Shown: positions 42,909 through 51,586 of the stretch, piece after piece
Layout of the letters: each line of letters begins with the position of its first letter
Numbering within the stretch: the first letter of the stretch is position 1
Source of the DNA: Dyadobacter luteus
GTDB taxonomy: Bacteria > Bacteroidota > Bacteroidia > Cytophagales > Spirosomataceae
Reading direction: 5' to 3'
DNA: 64,000 nt
Assembly: GCF_003383615.1 (NCBI RefSeq)
Contig: NZ_QNUL01000011.1
Coordinates: 1-64,000, forward strand
Position numbers and translations under genes: made by a program
The notes under the pieces: model-generated
The model's input: the letters and a program-made list of their open reading frames with translations, nothing else
The model's database searches: none
Told to the model about the DNA's origin: nothing

Positions 42909-45344
42909 CCTTTCCTTTTTACGAAACGCGAGCTTGATGTTCACTTCTCCGTTTTCATCCAATGCTTTCAGGAAAATTTTAGAACCTTCCTTTCTCTCCG
43001 GATTATTCGGATTCAGCACATAAGTTGAATCCCGTTTTTTAAGATTACTCAGCGGAATGGCAATATTGATGTCTGTCTTTTTGCCAAAGCTGTATACACC
43101 GTCAACGAAAAGAGTCATGACATTAGACTCTATCTCCATCGGTTCTATTTCAATTTCCTGTCCCCGCAAATGGAAGTTATTTGTAATAGGCGCAAATTGG
43201 ACACTTTCGAAATTCCGGTTTTTGAAAACCAGCTTTTTCATTTTCAGGAAGGGCTCAAAATTATTGATATGTCCGTTTGTCAGATTGATATGTAAAAGCC
43301 CCTTCATTGTGGCAGGCATAAGCCGCACATTGTTGTTGAGGCTACTCTCAAAGTTAAAATCTGTGCTTAATCTACCTTTCAGATTCTGGTCTGTTAACGT
43401 CTTTTGTCCGAAGTTATCGAATGATTCAAACACGCTTTGAACATCGGCATTATCAATTTTCCCTCTTATAGCCAGGTGCGGCATAGCTCCCGAACCGTTA
43501 TTGCCCATCTCTCCTGAAATACGAACACGTGCACCTTTAAAAGCTCTCATCACAAAATAGTCCAGCGCCATTCCATTATCCTTTGCTGTAAACTTCCCTT
43601 TCACCTGGGAAGCCGTAAAGCGCCGATACGTTACTTTGTCAGAACTTAATTTGGCAGTAATTTCTATATTATCAATGGCTTCATCTAACAATTGAGATAA
43701 TTTCAATTTATCCTTTCTCTTCACCGTTTTCTCACGTGCAGCAAAAAGTGTTTCCAGCCAGTTGAGCTTCCAAACAGGGATATTGATATTGACTAATGCT
43801 CTGAGCGACTTGGGCGATCCAAACAGGTACGGGACAAAATCCATCACGCGCCCGTTCAGGTAAAGCATATTTGGTCCGTCAGAGAAATTCAGATTCTGAA
43901 AAACCAACGCTTTTTCATTGAAAGCGAAATCTCCACGCAGTTTTGTAAGATGTACCTGGCGTGGCAGATAATCCATAGCCACATCCCTGAATGAAGCTTT
44001 ACCCCATAATTTCCCGTTAAATTTATCCTTTTTCAGGTCATAAAACCTTTTAAGACTTCCGTCAAAGTGAAAGTCTATATACGCCTTCCCTTTCAGAAAA
44101 CGATATCTGGCGGGATCCAGTAACTGATCCATTTGCGACGCGTCGGCACTCAGATATCCGTCAAGCTTTGCCTGAGGATCTTTAAAATCATTAACAATCA
44201 GTTTTAATTTAAACGGAATCTTTCCGAAAAGTCCTTTAATATCGGATGTTGTAAGTCTGGCATTCGCAGGTTCCGGTTCTCTCAACGAATCTGCCTGATT
44301 GGTATAATACCCTTCAGCTACCACTTTATTTAAAGTTCCAACCGGCAATTCATAGTTAAATGGCTGCGTCTCAAACCTGAGATTTACTTTGGGTTTTCTA
44401 CCCTTCCCCCTGCCCAGCAGCTGTACATCTGTATCTACGAGTGATTTAACACCTATAGAGTCAATCTGTGCTCTGATCACCTGTGGTAACAAAGGCAAAG
44501 CATGGTCAACAGCAATACGCTTTGCCTGAAAATTGAGATGAAACGGATTCAGTGTATCCTTAAAATTAAATACACCGCTGATGTTTACATTGTCCTTCGT
44601 ACTTGTTTCCATAACTGAAGGATAGACTGTGATTCTTTTCCTTTCATCATCGAAAGAAAGTAAAAGATGCATGTTTGTTTCCTGGTTCTCCAGAAAAGCA
44701 CCTTTCTCAGGCTTGAAAGTTAATCCTCTGAAAAAAACAGATCCGTCAAAATTCGCATTGGTTGCCGAATCCGTCAGGGTGATTCGGTTTGTGGCATCAT
44801 GAAATAAGCCTCCGTAATTTTTACCTGTGACTGAATCAGCAAAACTTACCGCAAAATTGATAAAGCGCAGATTACTCAGTTTTGTAATCAGGTCATTTGG
44901 TTCAGATGCTTTTTGCGAGTCTTCTTTTTCTCCCTCAGATTTAAAGATGGTAAGATTTGAATACCCGTCCTTTCTCACAAAGATGTTCAGGCTACCGTTT
45001 TGCAAGACAAGATTTTTAATCTTAAAATCGCCCCGATACAAGCCGTTGAGATCAAGTGTTGCATGCAATAGCTCCAGATCCAGAAAAGCAGTTTTGTGCT
45101 GTTGATAAAGGCTGTCTGTCAGTTTTACATTAGCAAGTGTAAAATTCAATCCGAAGCCACCTGTAAAAGGCCTGAATTTAAAGTCGCCAATTTCAAGATT
45201 GCCGTTCAACTTTTCGTTCACAGCTTCCTGTATTTTACGAAAAAGCTTTTCCTTATTTCTGTCCAGCCAAATTTCCACAGCGCCAAAAAGCAGCAGGCCA
45301 AAAAGGGCGACAATTCCCGTAATTTTTAAAAATTTAGCAAGCAT
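42885..45344 (-). CDS. AsmA-like envelope protein
   Basis: This 819-residue protein has one N-terminal membrane anchor (about 5-27) followed by a long beta-rich periplasmic region of AsmA/TamB type. The N-terminal KLNGNLEIGDFKFRPF and a C-terminal AsmA_2-like segment (LKGRLSTDFNFESSLNNNVR, ending in a basic KKERKKRRKDD tail) support this. Such proteins are thought to bridge inner and outer membranes and carry phospholipid. It is monocistronic and overlaps the terminator of the convergent regulator. Confidence 0.82.
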   Translation of the reverse strand: MLAKFLKITGIVALFGLLLFGAVEIWLDRNKEKLFRKIQEAVNEKLNGNLEIGDFKFRPFTGGFGLNFTLANVKLTDSLYQQHKTAFLDLELLHATLDLNGLYRGDFKIKNLVLQNGSLNIFVRKDGYSNLTIFKSEGEKEDSQKASEPNDLITKLSNLRFINFAVSFADSVTGKNYGGLFHDATNRITLTDSATNANFDGSVFFRGLTFKPEKGAFLENQETNMHLLLSFDDERKRITVYPSVMETSTKDNVNISGVFNFKDTLNPFHLNFQAKRIAVDHALPLLPQVIRAQIDSIGVKSLVDTDVQLLGRGKGRKPKVNLRFETQPFNYELPVGTLNKVVAEGYYTNQADSLREPEPANARLTTSDIKGLFGKIPFKLKLIVNDFKDPQAKLDGYLSADASQMDQLLDPARYRFLKGKAYIDFHFDGSLKRFYDLKKDKFNGKLWGKASFRDVAMDYLPRQVHLTKLRGDFAFNEKALVFQNLNFSDGPNMLYLNGRVMDFVPYLFGSPKSLRALVNINIPVWKLNWLETLFAAREKTVKRKDKLKLSQLLDEAIDNIEITAKLSSDKVTYRRFTASQVKGKFTAKDNGMALDYFVMRAFKGARVRISGEMGNNGSGAMPHLAIRGKIDNADVQSVFESFDNFGQKTLTDQNLKGRLSTDFNFESSLNNNVRLMPATMKGLLHINLTNGHINNFEPFLKMKKLVFKNRNFESVQFAPITNNFHLRGQEIEIEPMEIESNVMTLFVDGVYSFGKKTDINIAIPLSNLKKRDSTYVLNPNNPERKEGSKIFLKALDENGEVNIKLAFRKKERKKRRKDD

Positions 45345-45506
45345 GAAAAAGGAAGATGTGATAATCCGGAATTAGGGTAACAAAAAAACGTCTCATGTAG
45401 TGCAGCCACTTGTCACGTTTACTAATAACGTGCCACATAATACTCCTTCACACAATTGCCCTACGATGTTACCTCCGTCAATTTCGCTATTCACGTCAAA
45501 AAATGC

Positions 45507-45514
45507 TAGTTTTG
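45507..45514 (+). promoter_or_regulatory. -7 element of lysS
   Basis: TAGTTTTG fits TAnnTTTG and is 51 bp before the start; the upstream TTTC at 45482 is a few bases too far away. Confidence 0.4.
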
Positions 45515-45565
45515 TTCACTCTTTTGTATAACAGAAGCTGATAATCACCAATACTGCAAACAAAA

Positions 45566-47281
45566 ATGCTACTAAGCGAACAGGAAATTTTACGCAGGCA
45601 GAAGCGCGACGAGTTGATGCGCATGGGCATTGAACCCTATCCAACGGAAGAATTTACGGTAAATACGTATGCTGCCGACATCAATAAAAACTACGAAAAC
45701 AATAAGATTGATTACAAACATGTGACCATGGCGGGCCGCTTGATGGGCTTCCGTATTATGGGTAGTGCGGCATTTGCCGAAATGCAGGACAGCACCGGAC
45801 GGATACAACTATACTTCCGTCGTGATGACCTGTGCCCCGGTGATGACAAAACGCTTTACAACACTGTATTCAAGAAGTTATTAGATATAGGCGACATTAT
45901 CGGTATCACTGGTTTTGTGTTCACGACACAGACAGGTGAAATATCGGTGCATGTGCAGGAATTTAAAATCCTGAATAAATCATTACGTCCGCTTCCGGTT
46001 GTGAAACGCGACGAACAGGGTAATGTCTATGACGGGTTCACGGATCCTGAACTTCGTTACCGTCAGCGTTATGTCGATCTGATTGTAAATCCTGAAGTGC
46101 GTGACATTTTTGTTAAACGTGCCAGGATCATTACTACCATGCGCTCATTTTATGATTCAAAAGGATGGCTTGAAGTTGAGACGCCAACATTGCAATCTGT
46201 TCACGGCGGTGCTGCAGCGCGTCCATTTGAAACGCATCATAATTCGCTTGATATAGATCTTTATTTACGGATTGCCACCGAATTGCATCTTAAACGCCTT
46301 ATAGTTGGTGGTTTTGAGGGCGTATATGAGATTGGAAAAAACTTCCGTAACGAAGGAATGGATCGTACGCACAATCCTGAATTCACTTTGGTGGAGCTTT
46401 ATGTAGCTTACAAAGACTACCTGTGGATGATGCGTATGACTGAAGAAATGCTTGAAAAAATCGCTATCGCGGTTAATGGCACCACAAAAGCCAAATTCGG
46501 GGATACTGAACTTGACTTTGCAGGCCCTTATAAGCGACTAAGCATTACAGATGCTATTCTCCAATATACCGGATTGAACGTAGATGCGCTGGACGAGGTT
46601 TCTATTCGCGAAAAATGCCGCGAATGGGGTATGGAAGTTAACGATAGCATGGGTAAAGGAAAACTGATCGACGAAATTTTCGGAGAAAAAGTAGAACACC
46701 ACATTATCCAGCCAACATTCATTACTGATCACCCGGTGGAAATGTCGCCGCTTACTAAAAAGCACAGAAGCAAACCAGGCATGGTAGAGCGTTTTGAGCT
46801 TTTCGTAAATGGTAAAGAAATTGCAAATGCTTATTCCGAGTTGAACGATCCGATCGAGCAGAAGGAGCGCTTTGAAGATCAGCTGAAATTGAAAGAACGT
46901 GGGGATGACGAGGCCATGGAAATGGATGATGATTTCATAAGATCCCTGGAATATGGAATGCCACCTACATCGGGAATCGGGATCGGGATTGACAGACTAA
47001 CCATGCTTCTTACCAATAACTCCAGCATTCAGGAAGTCATTTTCTTCCCTCAGATGCGCCCCGAAAAGAAGCAGGAAATGGCAAAAGAAGCAGATTACGT
47101 AACAGCTGGTGTACCGGCAGTATGGATTCCTGCTTTGCAAAAAATGAATATTCTTACCATTGAGCAACTTAAAGCGGCGAGTCCTAACAAAATATTCAAC
47201 GATTTGGGTGGATTGCGTAAGAAGCTAAAAATTGAAGACAAACTTCCTCAGCTCGACGATATCAAAAGTTGGGTGGAGTAA
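45566..47281 (+). CDS. lysS: Lysyl-tRNA synthetase, class II
   Basis: This 571-residue enzyme has an N-terminal OB-fold anticodon domain (about 50-150) and a class II core: motif 2 FRNEGMDRTHNPEFTLVELY (about 265) and motif 3 GIGIGIDRLTMLLTN (about 470). Residues 500-571 are a C-terminal extension beyond the roughly 505-residue E. coli enzyme, with PAVWIPALQKMNILTIEQLK and NDLGGLRKKLKIEDKL, resembling a helix-hairpin-helix-like tail seen in Bacteroidota LysS. Its function is unknown. It ends in a 21-bp terminator. Confidence 0.96.
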   Translation: MLLSEQEILRRQKRDELMRMGIEPYPTEEFTVNTYAADINKNYENNKIDYKHVTMAGRLMGFRIMGSAAFAEMQDSTGRIQLYFRRDDLCPGDDKTLYNTVFKKLLDIGDIIGITGFVFTTQTGEISVHVQEFKILNKSLRPLPVVKRDEQGNVYDGFTDPELRYRQRYVDLIVNPEVRDIFVKRARIITTMRSFYDSKGWLEVETPTLQSVHGGAAARPFETHHNSLDIDLYLRIATELHLKRLIVGGFEGVYEIGKNFRNEGMDRTHNPEFTLVELYVAYKDYLWMMRMTEEMLEKIAIAVNGTTKAKFGDTELDFAGPYKRLSITDAILQYTGLNVDALDEVSIREKCREWGMEVNDSMGKGKLIDEIFGEKVEHHIIQPTFITDHPVEMSPLTKKHRSKPGMVERFELFVNGKEIANAYSELNDPIEQKERFEDQLKLKERGDDEAMEMDDDFIRSLEYGMPPTSGIGIGIDRLTMLLTNNSSIQEVIFFPQMRPEKKQEMAKEADYVTAGVPAVWIPALQKMNILTIEQLKAASPNKIFNDLGGLRKKLKIEDKLPQLDDIKSWVE

Positions 47282-47293
47282 ATCGAAAAGAAT

Positions 47294-47339
47294 AGAAACT
47301 AAAAATGCCGGATCGTAAGATCCGGCATTTTTAGTTTCT
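47294..47339. terminator. Bidirectional terminator, perfect 21-bp stem
   Basis: AGAAACTAAAAATGCCGGAT and one further C pair perfectly with the right arm around a GTAA loop. The internal A and T tracts make it work for lysS and for the convergent cold-shock gene. Confidence 0.9.
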
Positions 47340-47354
47340 GCAAAAAAAATATAA

Positions 47355-47549
47355 TTATATCTTTTTTACCTGTACAGCGTTTAAGCCTTTTTTTCCTTCA
47401 ACGACCTCGTATTCTACCTGGTCATTTTCACGAATTGTAAGCCCTCCCAATCCTGTCACATGGACAAAAATGTCTCTGTTTGTGTCGTCTTCAACGATGA
47501 AGCCATATCCCTTAGCTTCATTGAAAAATTTTACAGTACCTGTTGGCAT
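47355..47549 (-). CDS. Cold-shock protein (CspA family)
   Basis: This 64-residue single cold-shock domain starts at the ATG that gives MPTGTVKFFNEAKGYGFI. RNP-1 (KGYGFI) and RNP-2 (DIFVHV) are present, so it should bind single-stranded RNA and DNA as an RNA chaperone. The upstream spacer is long and AT-rich, as is usual for csp mRNAs, which are often regulated through the 5' leader. A start further upstream at 47630 is unlikely. Confidence 0.94.
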   Translation of the reverse strand: MPTGTVKFFNEAKGYGFIVEDDTNRDIFVHVTGLGGLTIRENDQVEYEVVEGKKGLNAVQVKKI

Positions 47550-47895
47550 AATGTTGTAAATAAAAATTAAATAAGGTGAAAATACATCGGAATGTAACCG
47601 ATCCAATTTACTGAGATATTGCGTATCCAAACAATTGAATGAAGCTTGGCTGATTTACAAAAGAAATTTTGGCAAATCGCACCAACACATCTTGATAATA
47701 ATGAACCACTTACAAATTCCTTAATCACAAAGAAACAAAAATTGTGTGTAAAACAATTTATTTAGCGCAATAATTTGAGAATTTAAGACTTAACGGTAAT
47801 TTACAGCGAAGACTGCCCAATGTTAAAATTTACTACAATGCTTGTAAATACTACCGAAAATTGCTAATTATGAGGCGATTATTAGAAAAGAGGAC
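47550..47895. other. 346-bp AT-rich spacer with csp leader
   Basis: This lies between the cold-shock gene (minus) and the PspC gene (plus). It probably contains the long 5' leader of the csp mRNA and both promoters. I can pick no exact TAnnTTTG box and no stable hairpin with confidence. Confidence 0.35.
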
Positions 47896-48117
47896 ATGAA
47901 CAGACTTCGGTATTTCGTAGAGGATCAGATATTTGGCGTATGTGCGAAGTTGGGAGAAAAGCTCAATTTCCCTGCCAGTAGTATCCGTTTATACTTCATT
48001 TATGCCACTTTTATGACCTTCGGGTCACCCATAATTCTCTACCTCATTATGGCTTTCTGGCTCGAACTCCGCCAGCATTTGAGAAGAAGAAACAGTCCTA
48101 CGATTTGGGAGTTTTAG
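47896..48117 (+). CDS. Small PspC-domain membrane protein
   Basis: This encodes 73 residues. An amphipathic N-terminus FGVCAKLGEKLNFPASSIRL is followed by one membrane segment (about 33-55, IYATFMTFGSPIILYLIMAF), which is the PspC pattern. PspC proteins sense envelope stress in enterobacteria; in Bacteroidota the role is unclear. The last 20 bp overlap the 3' end of the convergent glycosyltransferase gene. Confidence 0.8.
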   Translation: MNRLRYFVEDQIFGVCAKLGEKLNFPASSIRLYFIYATFMTFGSPIILYLIMAFWLELRQHLRRRNSPTIWEF

Positions 48118-49129
48118 GTTGAGGAATACCCGTAAGCTGATAAAAACGGTGCTTCCCTAAAACAAAATATTCCCACACCACACTTCTGTAATACAAAGGC
48201 GCTCTGTACGTAACACGTTTTTGCCCTTTTGTCAGTGAAGGAATCATAGCATAAAAAGCAAAATGTGCCCTGATAATTGCCAATACGTCAGGAAGGGCTC
48301 CGCTTGCTATAAACCTCACGCTTGAAATTCCATCCAGAACAAGTCTGAAGAAAATAGTTTTCCATCGCCTGCCTTTCGGAAGATTTTTGAAAAGCATTAC
48401 CAGGTTATTTCTGTAGTTCAAGAAGGTTTTTCTAGGATTGGATTTATGCAGAGTACCACCACCCACATGGTAAACTGATGACTTTCCTGAATAGGTGATA
48501 CGGTAACCCATATTCAGCAACCTCCAGCATAAATCAATTTCTTCCATGTGAGCGAAGAAGCGCTGGTCAAAGCCATTCGCTTTATGAAAAGCATCTGCTC
48601 TCACAAATAAGCATGCTCCCGTTGCCCAGAAAACATCTTTTTCATCGTCGTATTGTCCTTCATCTTTTTCACGGGTATCAAAAATTCGCCCGCGGCAAAA
48701 TGGATAACCCAGATAATCCATGTAGCCTCCTGCAGCACCCGCATACTCAAAGTGCGTTCTTAGATCATACGCAAGTATTTTGGGCTGACAGGCTGCAATT
48801 TTTTCATCCGACTCCATAAAGGAGATTACGGGAGCAATCCAGTTTTCTGTAACTTCTATATCAGAATTGAGAAGTATGTAGTAATCGGACTTGATCTGCC
48901 GTAAAGCTTCATTATATCCTCCCGCATAACCCTTATTTTCTGGTATCAAAAGTGTTTTTACGAAAGGATAATTGGCTGACAACCACTCCATGGAGTGATC
49001 AGTGGATGCATTATCCGCCACCCAAACATCATGACCATCGGAATGCGAAATAACTCCGGGCAAAAATTGCTCCAGATAATGTTGGCCGTTAAAATTCAGA
49101 ATTACAATTGCAACACTGGGAGGGGTCAT
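48098..49129 (-). CDS. Family 2 glycosyltransferase
   Basis: This 343-residue GT-A enzyme starts VAIVILNFNGQHYLEQFLP, then WVADNASTDHSME, NKGYAGGYNEAL and the metal-binding LNSDIEVTE (DxE/D region). The acceptor part contains GGYMDYLGYPFCRGR and FWATGACLFVRADAF, resembling rhamnosyltransferase-like enzymes. No membrane segments are obvious. It follows ybaB by 11 bp on the same strand, so both are probably cotranscribed. The substrate is unknown; an envelope polysaccharide is a guess. Confidence 0.88.
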   Translation of the reverse strand: MTPPSVAIVILNFNGQHYLEQFLPGVISHSDGHDVWVADNASTDHSMEWLSANYPFVKTLLIPENKGYAGGYNEALRQIKSDYYILLNSDIEVTENWIAPVISFMESDEKIAACQPKILAYDLRTHFEYAGAAGGYMDYLGYPFCRGRIFDTREKDEGQYDDEKDVFWATGACLFVRADAFHKANGFDQRFFAHMEEIDLCWRLLNMGYRITYSGKSSVYHVGGGTLHKSNPRKTFLNYRNNLVMLFKNLPKGRRWKTIFFRLVLDGISSVRFIASGALPDVLAIIRAHFAFYAMIPSLTKGQKRVTYRAPLYYRSVVWEYFVLGKHRFYQLTGIPQPKTPKS

Positions 49130-49140
49130 GCAAACTCAGA

Positions 49141-49488
49141 TTATTTCATTAGTCCGCCCAGATCCAGCCCTGGTATGTTGGGAAGAACTCCATCTGTAGC
49201 CTTTTGAAGATGTTCTTTAATCTTAGGCTCTATCCTTTCATAGGCTTTATTTACTGCGGCAACAATAAGATCCTGTAACATTTCTTTATCATCAGGATTA
49301 ATCAGCTCCTTATCAATATCAAGCCCGATCAGATTTTTCTGGCCATTCACTGTAGCACGCACCATACCACCACCAGACTCCGCCGTTTCCACAATTCCAG
49401 ATAAAGATTCCTGAGCTTCTTTCATACGAGACTGAAGGTCTTTCATTTTACCCATCAGGCCCATCATATCGGCCATATTTCCAAACAT
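49141..49488 (-). CDS. ybaB: YbaB/EbfC nucleoid-associated protein
   Basis: This encodes 115 residues: an N-terminal helical, Met-rich stretch (MFGNMADMMGLMGKMKDLQS), a core with GGGMVRATVNGQKNLIGLDI, and the C-terminal helix NPDDKEMLQDLIVAAVNKAY. These match YbaB, a dimeric DNA-binding protein that in E. coli sits beside recR and dnaX; here it is next to a glycosyltransferase gene. Confidence 0.92.
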   Translation of the reverse strand: MFGNMADMMGLMGKMKDLQSRMKEAQESLSGIVETAESGGGMVRATVNGQKNLIGLDIDKELINPDDKEMLQDLIVAAVNKAYERIEPKIKEHLQKATDGVLPNIPGLDLGGLMK

Positions 49489-49537
49489 ATCTATATCAAT
49501 TTTTATTTTATATAATCCTCAATACAACTGATTAGTT

Positions 49538-51460
49538 CTATCTGAGGAGCATAAAAGTACCTCTTTTTTCAACTTTCTGGTTGAGATCATCTACGAAACT
49601 AACTTTATACAAGTACCAGCCAAGTTCTGCAAGTTGGTTTTTCACCATTCCATCCCACCCCAAAGCTTGATTATCTGTGTGAAAAACTACACATCCCCAA
49701 CGATTATAAATTGTAAAATTATAGGATGCCAACTCAGTAGCAATAGGTTTTATATCATCATTTTTGAAATCACCATTTGGTGAAAAAGCAGTAGGAAAAA
49801 AAACATCAGCACTTCTTTTGAAAGTAATTGCATTGGAAAGACTTTCTAACTTACCATCATCAGATACTGCTTTAATCTGAAAGGTATATTCAGGATCGCT
49901 GTCTGAATTCAGTTTGGGAGTATAAGGATTCTGATCTACGGCTACCTCTTGCGCACTACCACTGCTACCGGTTTGGAGCATAGTATACGACTCAATAGGA
50001 ACCAGAAAAGGCAAGTGGTCAGACCAGGTAAATGTAGAGTGCTTTTTTTCAAGTAAAATTGTACACAATGGAGGAGTAGCAGGATATTGTTGCCCACAGG
50101 ATGAATAACTTAACTTATAACAATATGACTTTTCGGACGGTTGAATATTATTGTTATCCAGATATTCATTTTGAGAATTAAGGATCATAATTCTTCTGAA
50201 AAGACCATCTTTACTTTCTGCTCTTTCTATCGTGAGATCGTAGGATTTCCCCGACGCTTCTGCCATTATCAGCACTCCGTTCCCACTTACACTAACAGAC
50301 GCCTTTTCCAAACCTAAACTACCACTATTATTTACTCTGATTGCTTCCTCTGCAGATTGAGAGGATGCCCCTACCAAAATCGCCTTCACTGAATATACCT
50401 CAAAATCCCCACAATCAACGTCCGTGTCTGTAAAGGATACTTCGTCAATATCTCCGAATGTTTCGATCAAATTACCATTCCTATACAACTCGTAATTTCT
50501 AAAATCAGCTGCTACAGGATATTTATTCCAGGATAATTTCACCGTCCCACCACTTGACTCAGCTTTGATAGCCATAGTTGTTATTTCCTTTGATGGAAGA
50601 CTTTCTCCGCAATTGTCCATCGACAGCAATCTCACAGTATAAGGCTTGTCTTTACTTAGCGACCTGATAGAAAATGTGTTAATTCCACCCAAAGACCAAC
50701 TTTCTCCATTATTAAAGTTGGCTCCACCATCAACACTATATTGTACTTGTGTCCTGATTGCATCAATACCTTTATAAGTGAAAGATAAACTTCCCCCGGA
50801 AGACATATCAAGGGTTGAGATTTGTATGCCTGTAAGCTCTGTCTGCTGGAATATTACCGGTAACTCAAGTGTTACACCTTCTTTACACACTGCCGACTCA
50901 TTGTAAAGCCCTCTAACCTTTATGATCGGTCGTGTAGTCGTATTGGTGTATGTATGCTCTCTGTTAAGATTGTCTCCTTTTATCCAATACTCTGGAGCAG
51001 AACCATCTCCCCAGTTAATTTCTACTCTTTCATATGCGTTAAGAATAACATCCTGCGTAAGCAACAAATTTACCTTTCCCGCCCCACATGCAGTCAACAA
51101 ATGATTTACACCTCTGCTTTCTGAAACAGTAACTTTCTCACAGTGAAAGAATGCTCCATTACTTGAAGCACCTTGTTGCAATATGGTGAACTCTCCTGGA
51201 TTCACATATCTGAATGATGAGATATTTTGTGTGGAAGGATTAAGAGATCTCCCATCATAACTAATATTATATCCAACTAGCACAGGATTTGGAACAGTGC
51301 TTTCCCAAGTTACCGTCAAAGGGGCACATCCTTCATTTTTATCTAATGTAAATCCTCCTCCACCTCTGTAACAGAGCCCTTGCCCATGTGATACATTTGA
51401 AAGAAGCAATAAAAATCCAATCAGAAGTAGTAAGTGTGTTTTCAGTTTCATAATTCTCAT
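49538..51460 (-). CDS. T9SS type B cargo protein with gliding-motility C-terminal domain
   Basis: This 640-residue secreted protein has a signal peptide ending SHGQ (about 27); the start may be ATG 51460 or 51451. A PKD-like N-terminal domain (about 35-120) is followed by several FN3-like modules and a C-terminal type IX sorting domain (FFPTAFSPNGDFKNDDIKPI, FTIYNRWGCVVFHT, ending KRGTFMLLR). It is the downstream partner of a homologous gene. Surface localisation is likely; a binding partner is not visible. Confidence 0.85.
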   Translation of the reverse strand: MRIMKLKTHLLLLIGFLLLLSNVSHGQGLCYRGGGGFTLDKNEGCAPLTVTWESTVPNPVLVGYNISYDGRSLNPSTQNISSFRYVNPGEFTILQQGASSNGAFFHCEKVTVSESRGVNHLLTACGAGKVNLLLTQDVILNAYERVEINWGDGSAPEYWIKGDNLNREHTYTNTTTRPIIKVRGLYNESAVCKEGVTLELPVIFQQTELTGIQISTLDMSSGGSLSFTYKGIDAIRTQVQYSVDGGANFNNGESWSLGGINTFSIRSLSKDKPYTVRLLSMDNCGESLPSKEITTMAIKAESSGGTVKLSWNKYPVAADFRNYELYRNGNLIETFGDIDEVSFTDTDVDCGDFEVYSVKAILVGASSQSAEEAIRVNNSGSLGLEKASVSVSGNGVLIMAEASGKSYDLTIERAESKDGLFRRIMILNSQNEYLDNNNIQPSEKSYCYKLSYSSCGQQYPATPPLCTILLEKKHSTFTWSDHLPFLVPIESYTMLQTGSSGSAQEVAVDQNPYTPKLNSDSDPEYTFQIKAVSDDGKLESLSNAITFKRSADVFFPTAFSPNGDFKNDDIKPIATELASYNFTIYNRWGCVVFHTDNQALGWDGMVKNQLAELGWYLYKVSFVDDLNQKVEKRGTFMLLR

Positions 51461-51586
51461 TTAATCCGGATTCTGATTTAGATACATTGATCCGGAAGCT
51501 GTGAAAAGGAGTTGCAAATTTACAGGATTATCATTGATTATCTTTCAATTAGCAGCCAAAACCATTAAATGGTTACACAAGGGGAT

